A DNA stretch of 64,000 nucleotides from JACPWY01 sp964603655 (GTDB lineage: Bacteria; Bdellovibrionota; FAC87; UBA2466). A model generated the notes under the pieces. That model had not been told where the DNA came from and did not search any database. It saw nothing but the letters and a program-made list of their open reading frames with translations. The stretch is taken from positions 1 through 64,000 of the forward strand of contig CAZRVZ010000045.1 in NCBI GenBank assembly GCA_964603655.1. The letters are read 5' to 3'. The translations under genes and the position numbers were made by a program. Shown here piece by piece: positions 8,024 through 16,776 of the stretch (its first letter is position 1; the number at the start of each line of letters is the position of its first letter).

Positions 8024-9682
8024 CTATTCGAGCGGGCACTCCGTCCAGCTCTCCACCTGAAACTGCGGATCCAGTTGCCGGCGGATGTTGGTTGCCGCGC
8101 AGTGCCCCCGAAACAGCGCCTCTTCGAAGGCGGGTGTGCCGAGGTTATTGTTGGCAAAATAGATGCGCCCAAACGGCGGACGCATCTGGGCCGCTTTCGT
8201 AAAATGGCCCGGTTCAACCGTGTGCAGCGAAAACGGCCAACGATACGTTTCCACCTTCTTAACCTCAATTTTCTGATTCCACTCACGTTCGAGAAGTGGG
8301 TTAAAAATCTCTGTCAGACGATTGGTGGCGGTGACAGCCTGCGCGCGGGCTGCCTCGAACGAAAAACCGGCACCCACCCAGTTCGGAAGCAGTGGATTGT
8401 AAACGGTCAATATGCCAACCTCGTCTTTCGGGTGCGATTTAAAATCGCGCATACCTTCATAACCGCGAATGGAGGGATCCTGCCACCGAGCATTGATGAC
8501 ATCGGTAAAGTCGCTAGGGTCAAAGTTCGCGGCCCGCACCCAGGTATCGTAAGTCGCCCGGTACGGATGCCCCTTTGTCCAAACATTGTGAATTGCAAAG
8601 TGGGCGTATTGCAGCTCCTTAAAAAGTTTGAATTGTTCGGGCGCCTTTTGTTCCAATCCGGAGATGAGTGTGGTCGCAAGCTTTAGCTGTGCAGCAAACA
8701 CCACGAATTTGGCCCTGGCGCTAAAGCCATTTTTACCCTCTGTAAAACGGACCTCCACAGCATCCAAGCCGTTTTCAATTCCGATCACGGTCGCCCCATT
8801 TCGCAGAGTTACGGGCGTCGCGTTCAGCATTCCAATAATTTTTTCCGCGGCGATGCCCGTTCCAATTTCGGATGCAAAACGCGTATCAATTTCGGAAATA
8901 TAAAAATTGGCGAAAGCCATTGCCGACAGGTGGGAAGTGGGCGCCCCCAGTGCCGAACGAGCAAATTGATCTAGAAACTGAATCACATCCCGCATTGGGT
9001 CCTTGGCATCAACCCGAGGGTCCGCCTTTAATTTATTCAAAAGCGCACGTGATTGGGCGTCGGACCGGGTACTTGCCCGACGGGGCATGGACCGAATCCA
9101 AGAAGCAGCACTAATTTTGTCGAGCGCTTTACGGGGCGCCTTTTCCATCGGCTGATTTGGAATCAGCCCCTGCTTATCCGCAATTTCCAATTCATGTTTA
9201 AAAAGCGCAAAGCTGGATGGCAGTGTCTCAAGTACCGTTTCATCCTCCCACAACCCCGGGTATAGTTTTCCGTTCCATAAATAGGAATCGATGGGTTCGG
9301 GAATGGAATATTTATTTTCATAATCCCCCAAACCAATCCGCTCCAAAATCTTTCTCTCTTCGGCGTAGGCAGGTGTCCAATAGGCGGCGCCTCGGCAATA
9401 ACGAATACCGTTCTCAGTTCCCCCGGCTGCAAGCCCACCCATGACCGCCTCTTTTTCCAGCAGAAGTACCTTAAGGTTAGAATCGCCCAGATAAAGAGAA
9501 GCCGAAAGCCCGGCTAACCCGCCCCCCACGACTATCGCATCGTATTGCTGAGGCAAGGGAGTAAACGGACCATTCACCGACTGTGCAAAGGATGCTTCGT
9601 CAGCGCCCAGCACTTCGACCGGGTACTGCGAGTACTCTGTCGAAAAGGCCTGCCAGGCAAAGGAAACGAGTAACCACACCAT
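8024..9682 (-). CDS. Exported FAD/NAD(P)-binding amine-oxidase-type oxidoreductase
   Basis: The 552-residue protein has a dinucleotide-binding fold motif AIVVGGGLAGLSASLYL close to the N-terminus followed by LLLEKEAVMGGLAAGG, the pattern of flavin monoamine oxidase and phytoene-dehydrogenase-like enzymes, and a matching C-terminal FAD region (GRIYFANNNLGTPAFEEAL). Substrate is unknown. I take the start at the ATG at 9682: it is preceded by GGTGAGG at ideal spacing and begins a Sec-like signal peptide (MVWLLVSFAWQAFS). A longer frame from a TTG at 9742 exists, but that TTG is part of a good -35 element. Export of a flavoenzyme by Sec without a twin-arginine motif is odd. Confidence 0.85.
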   Translation of the reverse strand: MVWLLVSFAWQAFSTEYSQYPVEVLGADEASFAQSVNGPFTPLPQQYDAIVVGGGLAGLSASLYLGDSNLKVLLLEKEAVMGGLAAGGTENGIRYCRGAAYWTPAYAEERKILERIGLGDYENKYSIPEPIDSYLWNGKLYPGLWEDETVLETLPSSFALFKHELEIADKQGLIPNQPMEKAPRKALDKISAASWIRSMPRRASTRSDAQSRALLNKLKADPRVDAKDPMRDVIQFLDQFARSALGAPTSHLSAMAFANFYISEIDTRFASEIGTGIAAEKIIGMLNATPVTLRNGATVIGIENGLDAVEVRFTEGKNGFSARAKFVVFAAQLKLATTLISGLEQKAPEQFKLFKELQYAHFAIHNVWTKGHPYRATYDTWVRAANFDPSDFTDVINARWQDPSIRGYEGMRDFKSHPKDEVGILTVYNPLLPNWVGAGFSFEAARAQAVTATNRLTEIFNPLLEREWNQKIEVKKVETYRWPFSLHTVEPGHFTKAAQMRPPFGRIYFANNNLGTPAFEEALFRGHCAATNIRRQLDPQFQVESWTECPLE

Positions 9683-9713
9683 ATAAACCTCACCGTTCTT
9701 ATTGATACAGCTG

Positions 9714-9742
9714 GCTATAATGACCATGCAATGGCGCGTCAA
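9714..9742 (-). promoter_or_regulatory. Promoter of the FAD oxidoreductase gene
   Basis: Minus-strand TTGACG (9742-9737), 17-bp spacer, TATAGC (9719-9714). Predicted +1 near 9707 leaves a ~25-nt leader containing GGTGAGG before the ATG at 9682. This argues against the longer TTG-started reading. Confidence 0.55.
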
Positions 9743-9819
9743 TGCAGGTGCCTAAATTCCGTTGGCAGGACTTAAACTCGGTCGCGCCTTTTTTTATTTA
9801 ATCCAGTTTCCTTAAGGGG

Positions 9820-9894
9820 CTAGGCGTAGTCTTTTTTGAAGTTCTTGCCACTACCGCAGTGGCAGGGCTCATTGCTGACAGGCTGCCGTTTCTG
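9820..9894 (-). pseudogene. SEC-C zinc-motif remnant
   Basis: Just downstream of the response-regulator stop, the minus strand encodes QKRQPVSNEPCHCGSGKNF followed by KKDYA and a stop. This is a recognisable SEC-C motif (PCxCGSGKxxKK) as found at the C-terminus of SecA and YchJ-type proteins, but the final Cys/His pair is replaced by DYA. There is no start codon and a stop lies immediately upstream, so it looks like the tail of a lost gene. Confidence 0.5.
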
Positions 9895-9917
9895 TTACCC
9901 TTTCACACTGCCTCTGC

Positions 9918-11282
9918 CTACCTCAGCCCCAGCTCCTTCATTTTGAGCTGAAGCCCTTTGCGGCTCATGTTCAGGTGTCTCGCAGCATGGGTGACATTTC
10001 CGTCCGTTTTACCCAGCGCCAATTCAATAGCTTTGGTCTCCACTCGTCGGGTCACATCTCGAACCTGGTCCTTTAACGATGTGTGGGCCGTGTTTTGGCT
10101 CTCTAGAAACCGTTTGTCCTCAAATTCCAAAACCTCTTCCGGCAGTTCCTCCGCTACAATGTTTCCCGTTTCGTTAATGACCACCAACCTCTCGATGGTA
10201 TTTTCGAGTTGGCGAATATTTCCAGGCCAAGGAAACTGGCATAACAGTTCGAGCGCCTCGGGCGTCACGGTACAACTCGAACGTTTGAGCTGACCCGCCA
10301 TTTTTTTAACGAAAAACCCGACCAATTGAGGAATATCTTCTGGTCGTTCTCTGAGCGGGGGCAAATGCACCGGCACAACGTTGAGTCTGTAAAACAGATC
10401 TCCCCGAAAGCGACCGTCCCTTACATCGGCCTCCAGATCACGATTCGTGGCGGTCACCAACCTGACGTCGACCTTCAGTGTTCGTACGCCTCCCACACGC
10501 TCAAAGGACTTGTCCTGAAGCACCCTCAGGAGTTTTACCTGCATCTCAACTGGCATTTCGCCTATTTCGTCCAAAAAAAGCGTCCCGCCGTCGGCAAGTT
10601 CAAAGCGGCCAGGTTTCGTCGCAACCGCCCCGGTGAACGCTCCCCTTTCATGGCCAAACAACTCGCTTTCCATGAGCCCGGGTGGAATCGCGGCACAATT
10701 TATTTTAATGAATGGCCCCGATGCGCGATTACTCTTGTCGTGTAACCCTTGAGCGATCAGCTCCTTGCCGGTGCCGCTCTCGCCCGAAATAAGCACTGTA
10801 GACTCAGTGGCGGCTACCTTTTCAATCAAACTAAACACTTTCATCAACTTTTCATGTTTTCCGATCATGGGAACGGGTTCCGAGCCCTGGCAATTGCCCG
10901 AAGGGGAACTGTGAAATGCGTACGTCTTGACAGCTTTGGAAATCACCCTCACCAGCTCACTGCGATCAAACGGTTTGGTCAGGTAATCAAACGCTCCCTT
11001 TTTCATGGCATCCACTGCAGAATCAACCGTTCCGTGCGCGGTGAGAATGATAAACGGAATCGGGAGTCGTTCTCCCACCACCCACCTAAGTAATGACAAA
11101 CCATCTTCCCGGTCGAGCTTCAAGTCAGATAGCACTACCTGAATAGATTCGCGCCGCAGTGACTCGCGGGCCTCGGCAACCGACTCGGCAGTCGTTACTT
11201 CGAATCCCTCGAATTGAAGCATTCGACTTAAAATAGTTCGAATGTTGTCTTCATCATCAACAATCAATATTCTCGTCGCCAT
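9918..11282 (-). CDS. NtrC-family sigma-54-dependent response regulator
   Basis: The 454-residue protein has three domains: a receiver domain (about 1-120) with the acidic pair DDED near residues 9-12, phosphoacceptor Asp in VVLSDLKLD and Lys in TKPFD; a AAA+ sigma-54 activator domain (about 140-375) with Walker A GESGTGKE, the sigma-54 contact loop GAFTGA and Walker B GGTLFLDEIGEM; and a C-terminal Fis-type helix-turn-helix (GNVTHAARHLNMSRKGLQLK). It activates promoters recognised by RpoN. The start overlaps the 3' end of the histidine kinase gene by 26 bp, so the pair forms one two-component system. Target genes cannot be inferred; I saw no clear -24/-12 site near by. Confidence 0.95.
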   Translation of the reverse strand: MATRILIVDDEDNIRTILSRMLQFEGFEVTTAESVAEARESLRRESIQVVLSDLKLDREDGLSLLRWVVGERLPIPFIILTAHGTVDSAVDAMKKGAFDYLTKPFDRSELVRVISKAVKTYAFHSSPSGNCQGSEPVPMIGKHEKLMKVFSLIEKVAATESTVLISGESGTGKELIAQGLHDKSNRASGPFIKINCAAIPPGLMESELFGHERGAFTGAVATKPGRFELADGGTLFLDEIGEMPVEMQVKLLRVLQDKSFERVGGVRTLKVDVRLVTATNRDLEADVRDGRFRGDLFYRLNVVPVHLPPLRERPEDIPQLVGFFVKKMAGQLKRSSCTVTPEALELLCQFPWPGNIRQLENTIERLVVINETGNIVAEELPEEVLEFEDKRFLESQNTAHTSLKDQVRDVTRRVETKAIELALGKTDGNVTHAARHLNMSRKGLQLKMKELGLR

Positions 11283-13422
11283 ATTTCTCCCTGGAATTTT
11301 TTCCTATCGGCAGAGCGCCTCGCGCCTCTTTTGAGATTGGAATGTGAATTACAAATCGCGATCCTGTGCCGGCTGTGGCACCACCTGCCGCCAACGACAC
11401 TCTTGCGGAGTGCGCCGTGATAGTCCCGCCCATACCCTCAATCAAGCGACGGCAAATGGCCAGCCCCAAACCAGTTCCCTTTGGCTTGGTCGTATGAAAC
11501 GGCAGAAAAATTCGAGGCATTTCCTCCTGTGGAATTCCCGGGCCGTTGTCTAAAACTTCGATCTCGAGCTGTGGCTTTCCCTCCCCCAAGAACTCCGCAC
11601 CCCACCCCTCTAGAAGCTTATAGATAGGCAACTGATCCTTAAGACCAGAAAACGGCCTTGGCCTAAGCTCCTTGAGGCTAACGGTAATTTCGGCGGCGCG
11701 GCCGCTACCGCTGACAGCCTGAATTGCATTGAGAAACAGATTGACCAGAACCTGTTTGAGCGCCTCGGGATCCACGGGCAGGCGAACAGTAGGTGCGCCG
11801 CGAATCTCAATCTTCGCATCGCTTTGAAACAAACGCATGGTGTGCTCAACCACCTGAAGGGGATCGCATACCGCTAGCGGAGGGCTTCGCCTAGGCTTGG
11901 CATAGTCCAGAATATTGGTCACCACATCGGAGAGCCGGTCCGTTTCCTCAATGATGATGCGAATAAACTCGCTGCTATCGACATGCGGATCGCGCAACAA
12001 CTCGGCGGCCCCCCGGATGGCGCCCAGAGGGTTCTTAATTTCATGTGCCAGTCCCGCGGCCAACTCTCCTACAGCAGCCAACTTCTCTCGATTGCTCGTC
12101 CGCTCGAAGATCAGTGAGTTTTTGAGTATCACCGCAATCTGGCGCGACACTGGAAAAAACAGGCGCAGCTGATCATTAGTAAGAAGGATCACTTCACCCA
12201 TGCTGGCTGCGCAAAACCCGACCATTCTGGAATCGTGGGTAAAAGGAACCACAACATCAATGCCGAGCCGTCTCATCGTTTCAGTCACCGATTCGCAAAA
12301 CCGAATCGGAGAGGTGGAGTGAAATGACTCCCGATCGTTTTCCACTGTTTCCAGCACAAATGGACGACCCCGACGAAGAGCAATGTATTCAACCATCGGA
12401 CCGCTTGCCGAAATTTCTCGAACTCCACCCACCTCGGCAAAACTCAAACCATCGGCTTGAACCAAAAAGAGCGCGGCATCCTTTACACCCAAAGATTTTT
12501 TCAAGGTGTGTGTGATCCGGACACTCAACTCGCTCGAATCCACAATTCCCATCAAATCACAGGATAGAAGGCCGAGTTCTCGTTCCAGAGCATTGTGCCT
12601 CTCCAAGAATAGCCTTCGGGTCACTCGAGAGGTAAAGTTTCGAATCGGATCAAACAATATGATGATTCCAAATGACGCAATCAGGGTATTAAAGAATAAA
12701 AGCCCGGGCCGGTCTCCAACCCAGCTCACCAATAGGAAATAAAATGACGCCAGAATTACGGCAATTCCACCAAAAAGCGCGACCTTGGCGACGACCTCCT
12801 GGGCCGTCATCAGTTCTCGCTGAATGAATAGCTGAAAGATAAAAACGAGATAAAGCGTTCGGGCCAGAGTTCCGAGCTCGGGGACACCGAATCCCGACAC
12901 CTCGAGCACGTTGGTTAGGTGAAATCCCAATACGAAAACGGCGCCCCAGACCACATGACGGTAACGCGTTTTCTCCCGAGGCAGGAGACTCTCGCGCTCG
13001 GCCCGGGCCAGAGTGCCCACCCACAAAACGGCTGGAAAAATAAAACAGAGCTCACTCGCAATTCCTACAAGCCACTGGGTCGTTGCATACCGGTTTGACA
13101 ACATCCAAGCCACGGCTGCCGCAAAAAGCGGGAGATAAAACCATGTCCATTTTCTCAGCCTCTTGCGCTCTTGTGGAATGAGCTCCGACAAGAACCACAG
13201 TGCGGCCGGCCCCAGACCAATATTCACCAACGAATGAAAGCGACCGGGCTCGGCTCCTCCGAAACCCTCCACTACCCGAAACGCGTCCGAAACAAACAGC
13301 AATGACGAGAACGCTCCGAAGGCGATGCAGAGGCGACTCTGAAAATTTCTCATGAGGGCCGCGACACAAAGGCTGATGTCCACAAACGCCGCAATAATCG
13401 CGCTGATACTTCCAATCCCCAT
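11257..13422 (-). CDS. Membrane histidine kinase with N-terminal 7TM-type region and GAF-like domain
   Basis: A 721-residue sensor kinase. Roughly the first 260 residues contain about seven hydrophobic segments; next comes a GAF-like sensory domain (about 285-430), a HisKA dimerisation domain with the phosphorylated His in LAHEIKNPLGA near residue 459, and a HATPase_c domain with DNGPGIP and GTGLGLAI. The layout resembles PrsK-type kinases, which also pair with NtrC-type regulators, but neighbouring genes give no PEP-CTERM context, so I do not use that name. The downstream response regulator overlaps its 3' end by 26 bp and is the obvious partner. Confidence 0.93.
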   Translation of the reverse strand: MGIGSISAIIAAFVDISLCVAALMRNFQSRLCIAFGAFSSLLFVSDAFRVVEGFGGAEPGRFHSLVNIGLGPAALWFLSELIPQERKRLRKWTWFYLPLFAAAVAWMLSNRYATTQWLVGIASELCFIFPAVLWVGTLARAERESLLPREKTRYRHVVWGAVFVLGFHLTNVLEVSGFGVPELGTLARTLYLVFIFQLFIQRELMTAQEVVAKVALFGGIAVILASFYFLLVSWVGDRPGLLFFNTLIASFGIIILFDPIRNFTSRVTRRLFLERHNALERELGLLSCDLMGIVDSSELSVRITHTLKKSLGVKDAALFLVQADGLSFAEVGGVREISASGPMVEYIALRRGRPFVLETVENDRESFHSTSPIRFCESVTETMRRLGIDVVVPFTHDSRMVGFCAASMGEVILLTNDQLRLFFPVSRQIAVILKNSLIFERTSNREKLAAVGELAAGLAHEIKNPLGAIRGAAELLRDPHVDSSEFIRIIIEETDRLSDVVTNILDYAKPRRSPPLAVCDPLQVVEHTMRLFQSDAKIEIRGAPTVRLPVDPEALKQVLVNLFLNAIQAVSGSGRAAEITVSLKELRPRPFSGLKDQLPIYKLLEGWGAEFLGEGKPQLEIEVLDNGPGIPQEEMPRIFLPFHTTKPKGTGLGLAICRRLIEGMGGTITAHSARVSLAAGGATAGTGSRFVIHIPISKEARGALPIGKNSREKYGDENIDC

Positions 13423-13487
13423 TGCTAGCTAACTATCACGACCACCCTTAGGGTGCCAACGTCGGGTACCAAACACGCGGAAGACGT

Positions 13488-15020
13488 TTACGCTGGGGGA
13501 AAAATGCCGGTAGCCTTGCAGGTATTTCGGTACAGAATTCCGCCAAAGCCTCGCACGTAATAAGGCGATTCCCATCCAAAAATTTTGAACCGCTGCACGC
13601 TTCGATGATCAGCCACTAGCTCATAACAACTGGGTGTCCAGTAGCACATACCGCTTCGCGGCAGAGCCTCCGCCCGCTTCGAGAAGACCTGAAAGGTTTG
13701 CGATTCGCTAATCCAGGCATAGTCGTAATGGGTGTGAACGGACCGGCAGACAAAATCCAAATTGTCCCCGGCCCCAGTCGGAACCGAAAAAAAACTATCG
13801 GCACCGATCACCAATCGCGCTCCTCTATCCGTATATGGTTTTAGCAGAACTCGAACTGCGGAAAGCCCCTGACTGTCCACTCGCGTAATACCGTCAAAAC
13901 ACAGCTTCCCCTCGCGACCCAGCATCAACGAAATACTGGCCACCAGCCCACAGATCATTAACAGTGCGGTTAGTTTCGAGCGAACCAAGATTATTTTGGA
14001 TAGGAGAACAATCATTAAAAGGCAGCAGCTAAACCATAAATATAACGGTTCAATCGAAAACACTATTATAGAAAGAGCCGCACAAACTATAGCGCAAATT
14101 AATAACTCCATCTGATGACTCACCTTCACCGCGTACCACCAGGCATTGAGTCCAATGAGTATGCCCAGACACAAAAAAAACGGCGCCCCCATCATCACCG
14201 ACTGTTTCAAGTGAAATAGAAAAGACGCCACCCCACTGGTCCCCATTCGTGCATGTTCCGACCGATTGGCATACGGAAGTGCATTATATTTAACGCCAAT
14301 CAAAAAGCGTTCCAGCGCCGTGGGATCAACCCAAAGAACCGGTGCAATCACCAGTCCAAATACCCCGAGCGATACCAATCCAATAACTACCAGCCTCCTC
14401 GGGTTTCGCCGTATCCACCAGAAAACGTGTAACACCGCCGCAAATAGACCGGCGGTCGGGGAGACGGCCGCCGCCAATCCCAAAAGTACTCCCCCCAAGA
14501 CCGCCCCCGATAGCCAACCGCCGCGCTCCAAAACTTCCGTTACGTAAAGACTCGTTAAAGCAAGGACAAACCCCATTTCATCAGGGCGGTCCTCATTGTT
14601 GGGAAGCCAGGTAGAAATCCATAGAAATAAAAAAACTGCGGACAACTTGGTTGAGTTTTCAAATGTCGATTTGCCCACTAATCGGCTGATCCAGAGCAAA
14701 ATGACAAGAGCCCGGGCTAATCGCCATAAACTATCAAACAAAACCGAGGTACCATAGTGGTTACCGAAACACTTCACCCAAACGCCGTAAATAGTCGGAA
14801 AAAGAGGCGGGTAGAAGGCGTAAACTTCACGGGTGTCGACCGCAGAATTGGGCATGTTGACGCTAGTGAGTGTGCCGCGCGTCGCCAATTCTACCCCGGG
14901 TAACTTGAATTGAAAAATATCGGGTCCCGGAAACCGGGTTTCAAAATAGATTATAAAACCCTGTGCGACGCACCACGCTAGAAGAAAGCCGATACACAGG
15001 ATTGTCGTTCTGTTACGCAT
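13488..15020 (-). CDS. Polytopic GT-C-like glycosyltransferase family protein
   Basis: A 510-residue integral membrane protein with about ten hydrophobic segments. An early loop contains GPDIFQFKLPG and, further on, YPPLFPTIYGVW and NNEDRPDEMGF; acidic residues in the first outer loop and the overall layout resemble GT-C (ArnT/PMT/DUF2029-like) glycosyltransferases that use lipid-linked sugars on the periplasmic side. The C-terminal ~130 residues form a soluble domain with several cysteines. Substrate is unknown and the family assignment is by architecture. It stands alone upstream of the divergent FlhG-like operon. Confidence 0.7.
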   Translation of the reverse strand: MRNRTTILCIGFLLAWCVAQGFIIYFETRFPGPDIFQFKLPGVELATRGTLTSVNMPNSAVDTREVYAFYPPLFPTIYGVWVKCFGNHYGTSVLFDSLWRLARALVILLWISRLVGKSTFENSTKLSAVFLFLWISTWLPNNEDRPDEMGFVLALTSLYVTEVLERGGWLSGAVLGGVLLGLAAAVSPTAGLFAAVLHVFWWIRRNPRRLVVIGLVSLGVFGLVIAPVLWVDPTALERFLIGVKYNALPYANRSEHARMGTSGVASFLFHLKQSVMMGAPFFLCLGILIGLNAWWYAVKVSHQMELLICAIVCAALSIIVFSIEPLYLWFSCCLLMIVLLSKIILVRSKLTALLMICGLVASISLMLGREGKLCFDGITRVDSQGLSAVRVLLKPYTDRGARLVIGADSFFSVPTGAGDNLDFVCRSVHTHYDYAWISESQTFQVFSKRAEALPRSGMCYWTPSCYELVADHRSVQRFKIFGWESPYYVRGFGGILYRNTCKATGIFPPA

Positions 15021-15121
15021 TACCGATGAATGATTGGATAGATTACCACAGTTGACCTGCTCTCTCTAACTCATCGCCCGCACCGAAATCACAGCCCCTG
15101 AGCGGCCCCTCAACCGCTTAA

Positions 15122-15150
15122 TTGAATAAAAGTAAGAATTAGCTCATAAT
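15122..15150 (+). promoter_or_regulatory. Promoter of the FlhG-like operon
   Basis: TTGAAT (15122-15127), 17-bp spacer and CATAAT (15145-15150, five of six consensus bases). The expected start at about 15157 gives a ~28-nt leader before the GTG at 15185. Confidence 0.55.
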
Positions 15151-15184
15151 TCAGAGTAGTCCTTCCTTATTCAAGCCATATCCT

Positions 15185-16162
15185 GTGAGCCTGTTTAAAC
15201 TTAAAGTTAGCGCTCCCAATGTGCGCGTGAATATTCCAACGCGCGGCCTCAATCTCGACACCCAGTCGCGTTGTATCTGGGCGGTAGGCGGCGGGAAGGG
15301 CGGCATCGGAAAGACGCTTCTCACCTCCAATATCGCAGTCTATCTCAGCTGGTTAAATAAGCGCGTGGTCGTGGTCGACATGGATCTCGGCGGAGCCAAT
15401 CTTCATACGAGCCTCGGAGTCGATCCGCCCTCACGCACCTTAAGCGATTTGGTACTGGGACGAGTCGAGAATATTTCAGAGATCATTCAACCAACGCCCC
15501 TAAAGAATCTTTCTCTAATTAGTGGCGCCCAGGACCCTGTTGGAATCGCAAATATGCGGCACATGCAAAAAGCTCGACTCCTCAGAAAGTTTCGTGAAAT
15601 CGACGCCGACTTTGTACTACTCGATCTGGGCGCTGGAACGGCGACGAATACCTTGGATTTTTTTCTGCTGGCAGACAAAAAAATTGTTGTCGTAACGCCA
15701 GAGCCCACGAGTATCGAAAATGCCTACCGATTTATCAAATCGGCCTTTTACCGAATGCTTCGATCCTCTACCTCATCGCCTTATGTAAGACAGCTCATTG
15801 AAACCGCCATGGATGCCAAAAACTCCCGCGGAATCAAGACTCCCAAGGATTTACTTAGCGAGGTGGCCCGACTCTCACCGACGGACGGTCACGACCTCGA
15901 AAACCGGATGCGCCAGTTTTCCATCTCGCTGATTGTAAACCAGGTTCGAATCAAGGCCGAATCCGATATTGGCAAATCGGTACAGATGGTCTGCGAAAGG
16001 TATTTCGGCATGTCCGTTGATAATCTTGGATACCTCCCCTATGATAACGCTGTTTGGCAATCCATTCGTCGGCGCAGGCCGTTTCTGCTTGAAGCGCCGA
16101 ACTGCACCGCAGTCATTCATTTGGAGGAGATTTTACGCAATCTACTTCGACCGAAATCATGA
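15185..16162 (+). CDS. MinD/ParA-family P-loop ATPase, FlhG-like
   Basis: The 325-residue product has the deviant Walker A motif of MinD/ParA ATPases (GGGKGGIGKT, about residues 36-45), the switch I DMDLGGANLH and the switch II DLGAG. Members of this branch (FlhG/FleN and relatives) dimerise on ATP and often control flagellar number or polar placement; here there is no flagellar neighbour, so the role is open. The GTG start has no strong ribosome-binding site but follows a good promoter by about 30 nt. It overlaps the next gene by 4 bp and heads a plus-strand operon with a J-like/HTH protein, an RluA-type synthase and pgeF. Confidence 0.9.
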   Translation: MSLFKLKVSAPNVRVNIPTRGLNLDTQSRCIWAVGGGKGGIGKTLLTSNIAVYLSWLNKRVVVVDMDLGGANLHTSLGVDPPSRTLSDLVLGRVENISEIIQPTPLKNLSLISGAQDPVGIANMRHMQKARLLRKFREIDADFVLLDLGAGTATNTLDFFLLADKKIVVVTPEPTSIENAYRFIKSAFYRMLRSSTSSPYVRQLIETAMDAKNSRGIKTPKDLLSEVARLSPTDGHDLENRMRQFSISLIVNQVRIKAESDIGKSVQMVCERYFGMSVDNLGYLPYDNAVWQSIRRRRPFLLEAPNCTAVIHLEEILRNLLRPKS

Positions 16163-16776
16163 AAAAGCAGAACGATACCTTTTACGAGCTGCTCAAGGTA
16201 CAGCGCACCGCCAATGTCGCTGAAATTGTTGCGGCATATCACACAGCGCGAAGCGCTTTTTCCAAGGACTCGGTGGCCACCTACTCTCTTTTTTCGGCCG
16301 AAGAAATCCAAATTGAGCTCACCCAACTCGAAGAGGCCTACCTCACACTCTCCAATATCGATAAAAAGCGAGAGTATGACAGGCGCCTGACACTCAAGGG
16401 GCCGGAACTAGCCAAACAACCTGCCGCACTCAATCCATTAAGACAGGCCGGCGGCGCCGCGCCGAAACAGGACGAGCCCGTTGAGGCTTCGCCACCACCA
16501 GAACCACCGCGCACTGACGACATGTCCGGATCGTTTTTGAAACAAATGCGAATGCACTGGGGACTGAGCCTGGATGACGTCGCCCGCATCACGAAGATTC
16601 CTGCGAAGTTTATTCGCTCAATTGAGGCCGAGGACATCAAAATGTTACCGGCACGCGTTTACGTTCAGGGATTCATCAAGAATTTGGCCACCCTTTACAA
16701 GCTCGACCCCAAGACAACTGCTTCCTCCTATTTGAATTCCATCGACAGCCGAACGAAAGAAATTTGGAAAGAATAA
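16159..16776 (+). CDS. J-like domain fused to RodZ-type helix-turn-helix (HTH_25)
   Basis: A 205-residue cytosolic protein. Residues 1-80 have the helix pattern of a J domain (FYELLKVQRTANVAEIVAAY and LEEAYLTLSNIDKKREYDRR), but the HPD tripeptide needed to stimulate DnaK is absent (SKDS occupies that loop). After a Pro/Ala-rich linker, residues ~122-195 form an HTH_25 domain (GSFLKQMRMHWGLSLDDVA, KIPAKFIRSIEAEDIKMLPA), as in RodZ and related cytoskeletal adaptors. No transmembrane segment follows. Overlaps with both neighbours suggest it works with the FlhG-like ATPase. It may act as a protein-binding adaptor rather than a co-chaperone. Confidence 0.85.
   Translation: MKKQNDTFYELLKVQRTANVAEIVAAYHTARSAFSKDSVATYSLFSAEEIQIELTQLEEAYLTLSNIDKKREYDRRLTLKGPELAKQPAALNPLRQAGGAAPKQDEPVEASPPPEPPRTDDMSGSFLKQMRMHWGLSLDDVARITKIPAKFIRSIEAEDIKMLPARVYVQGFIKNLATLYKLDPKTTASSYLNSIDSRTKEIWKE

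Noticed and set aside
8075..8686. 203-codon plus-strand frame opposite the FAD oxidoreductase
   Set aside because: The opposite strand is clearly coding; the translation has no domain pattern or start context.
9683..9742. Upstream TTG start for the FAD oxidoreductase
   Set aside because: That TTG is part of a -35 box with a well-spaced -10, and a good ribosome-binding site lies before the ATG at 9682.
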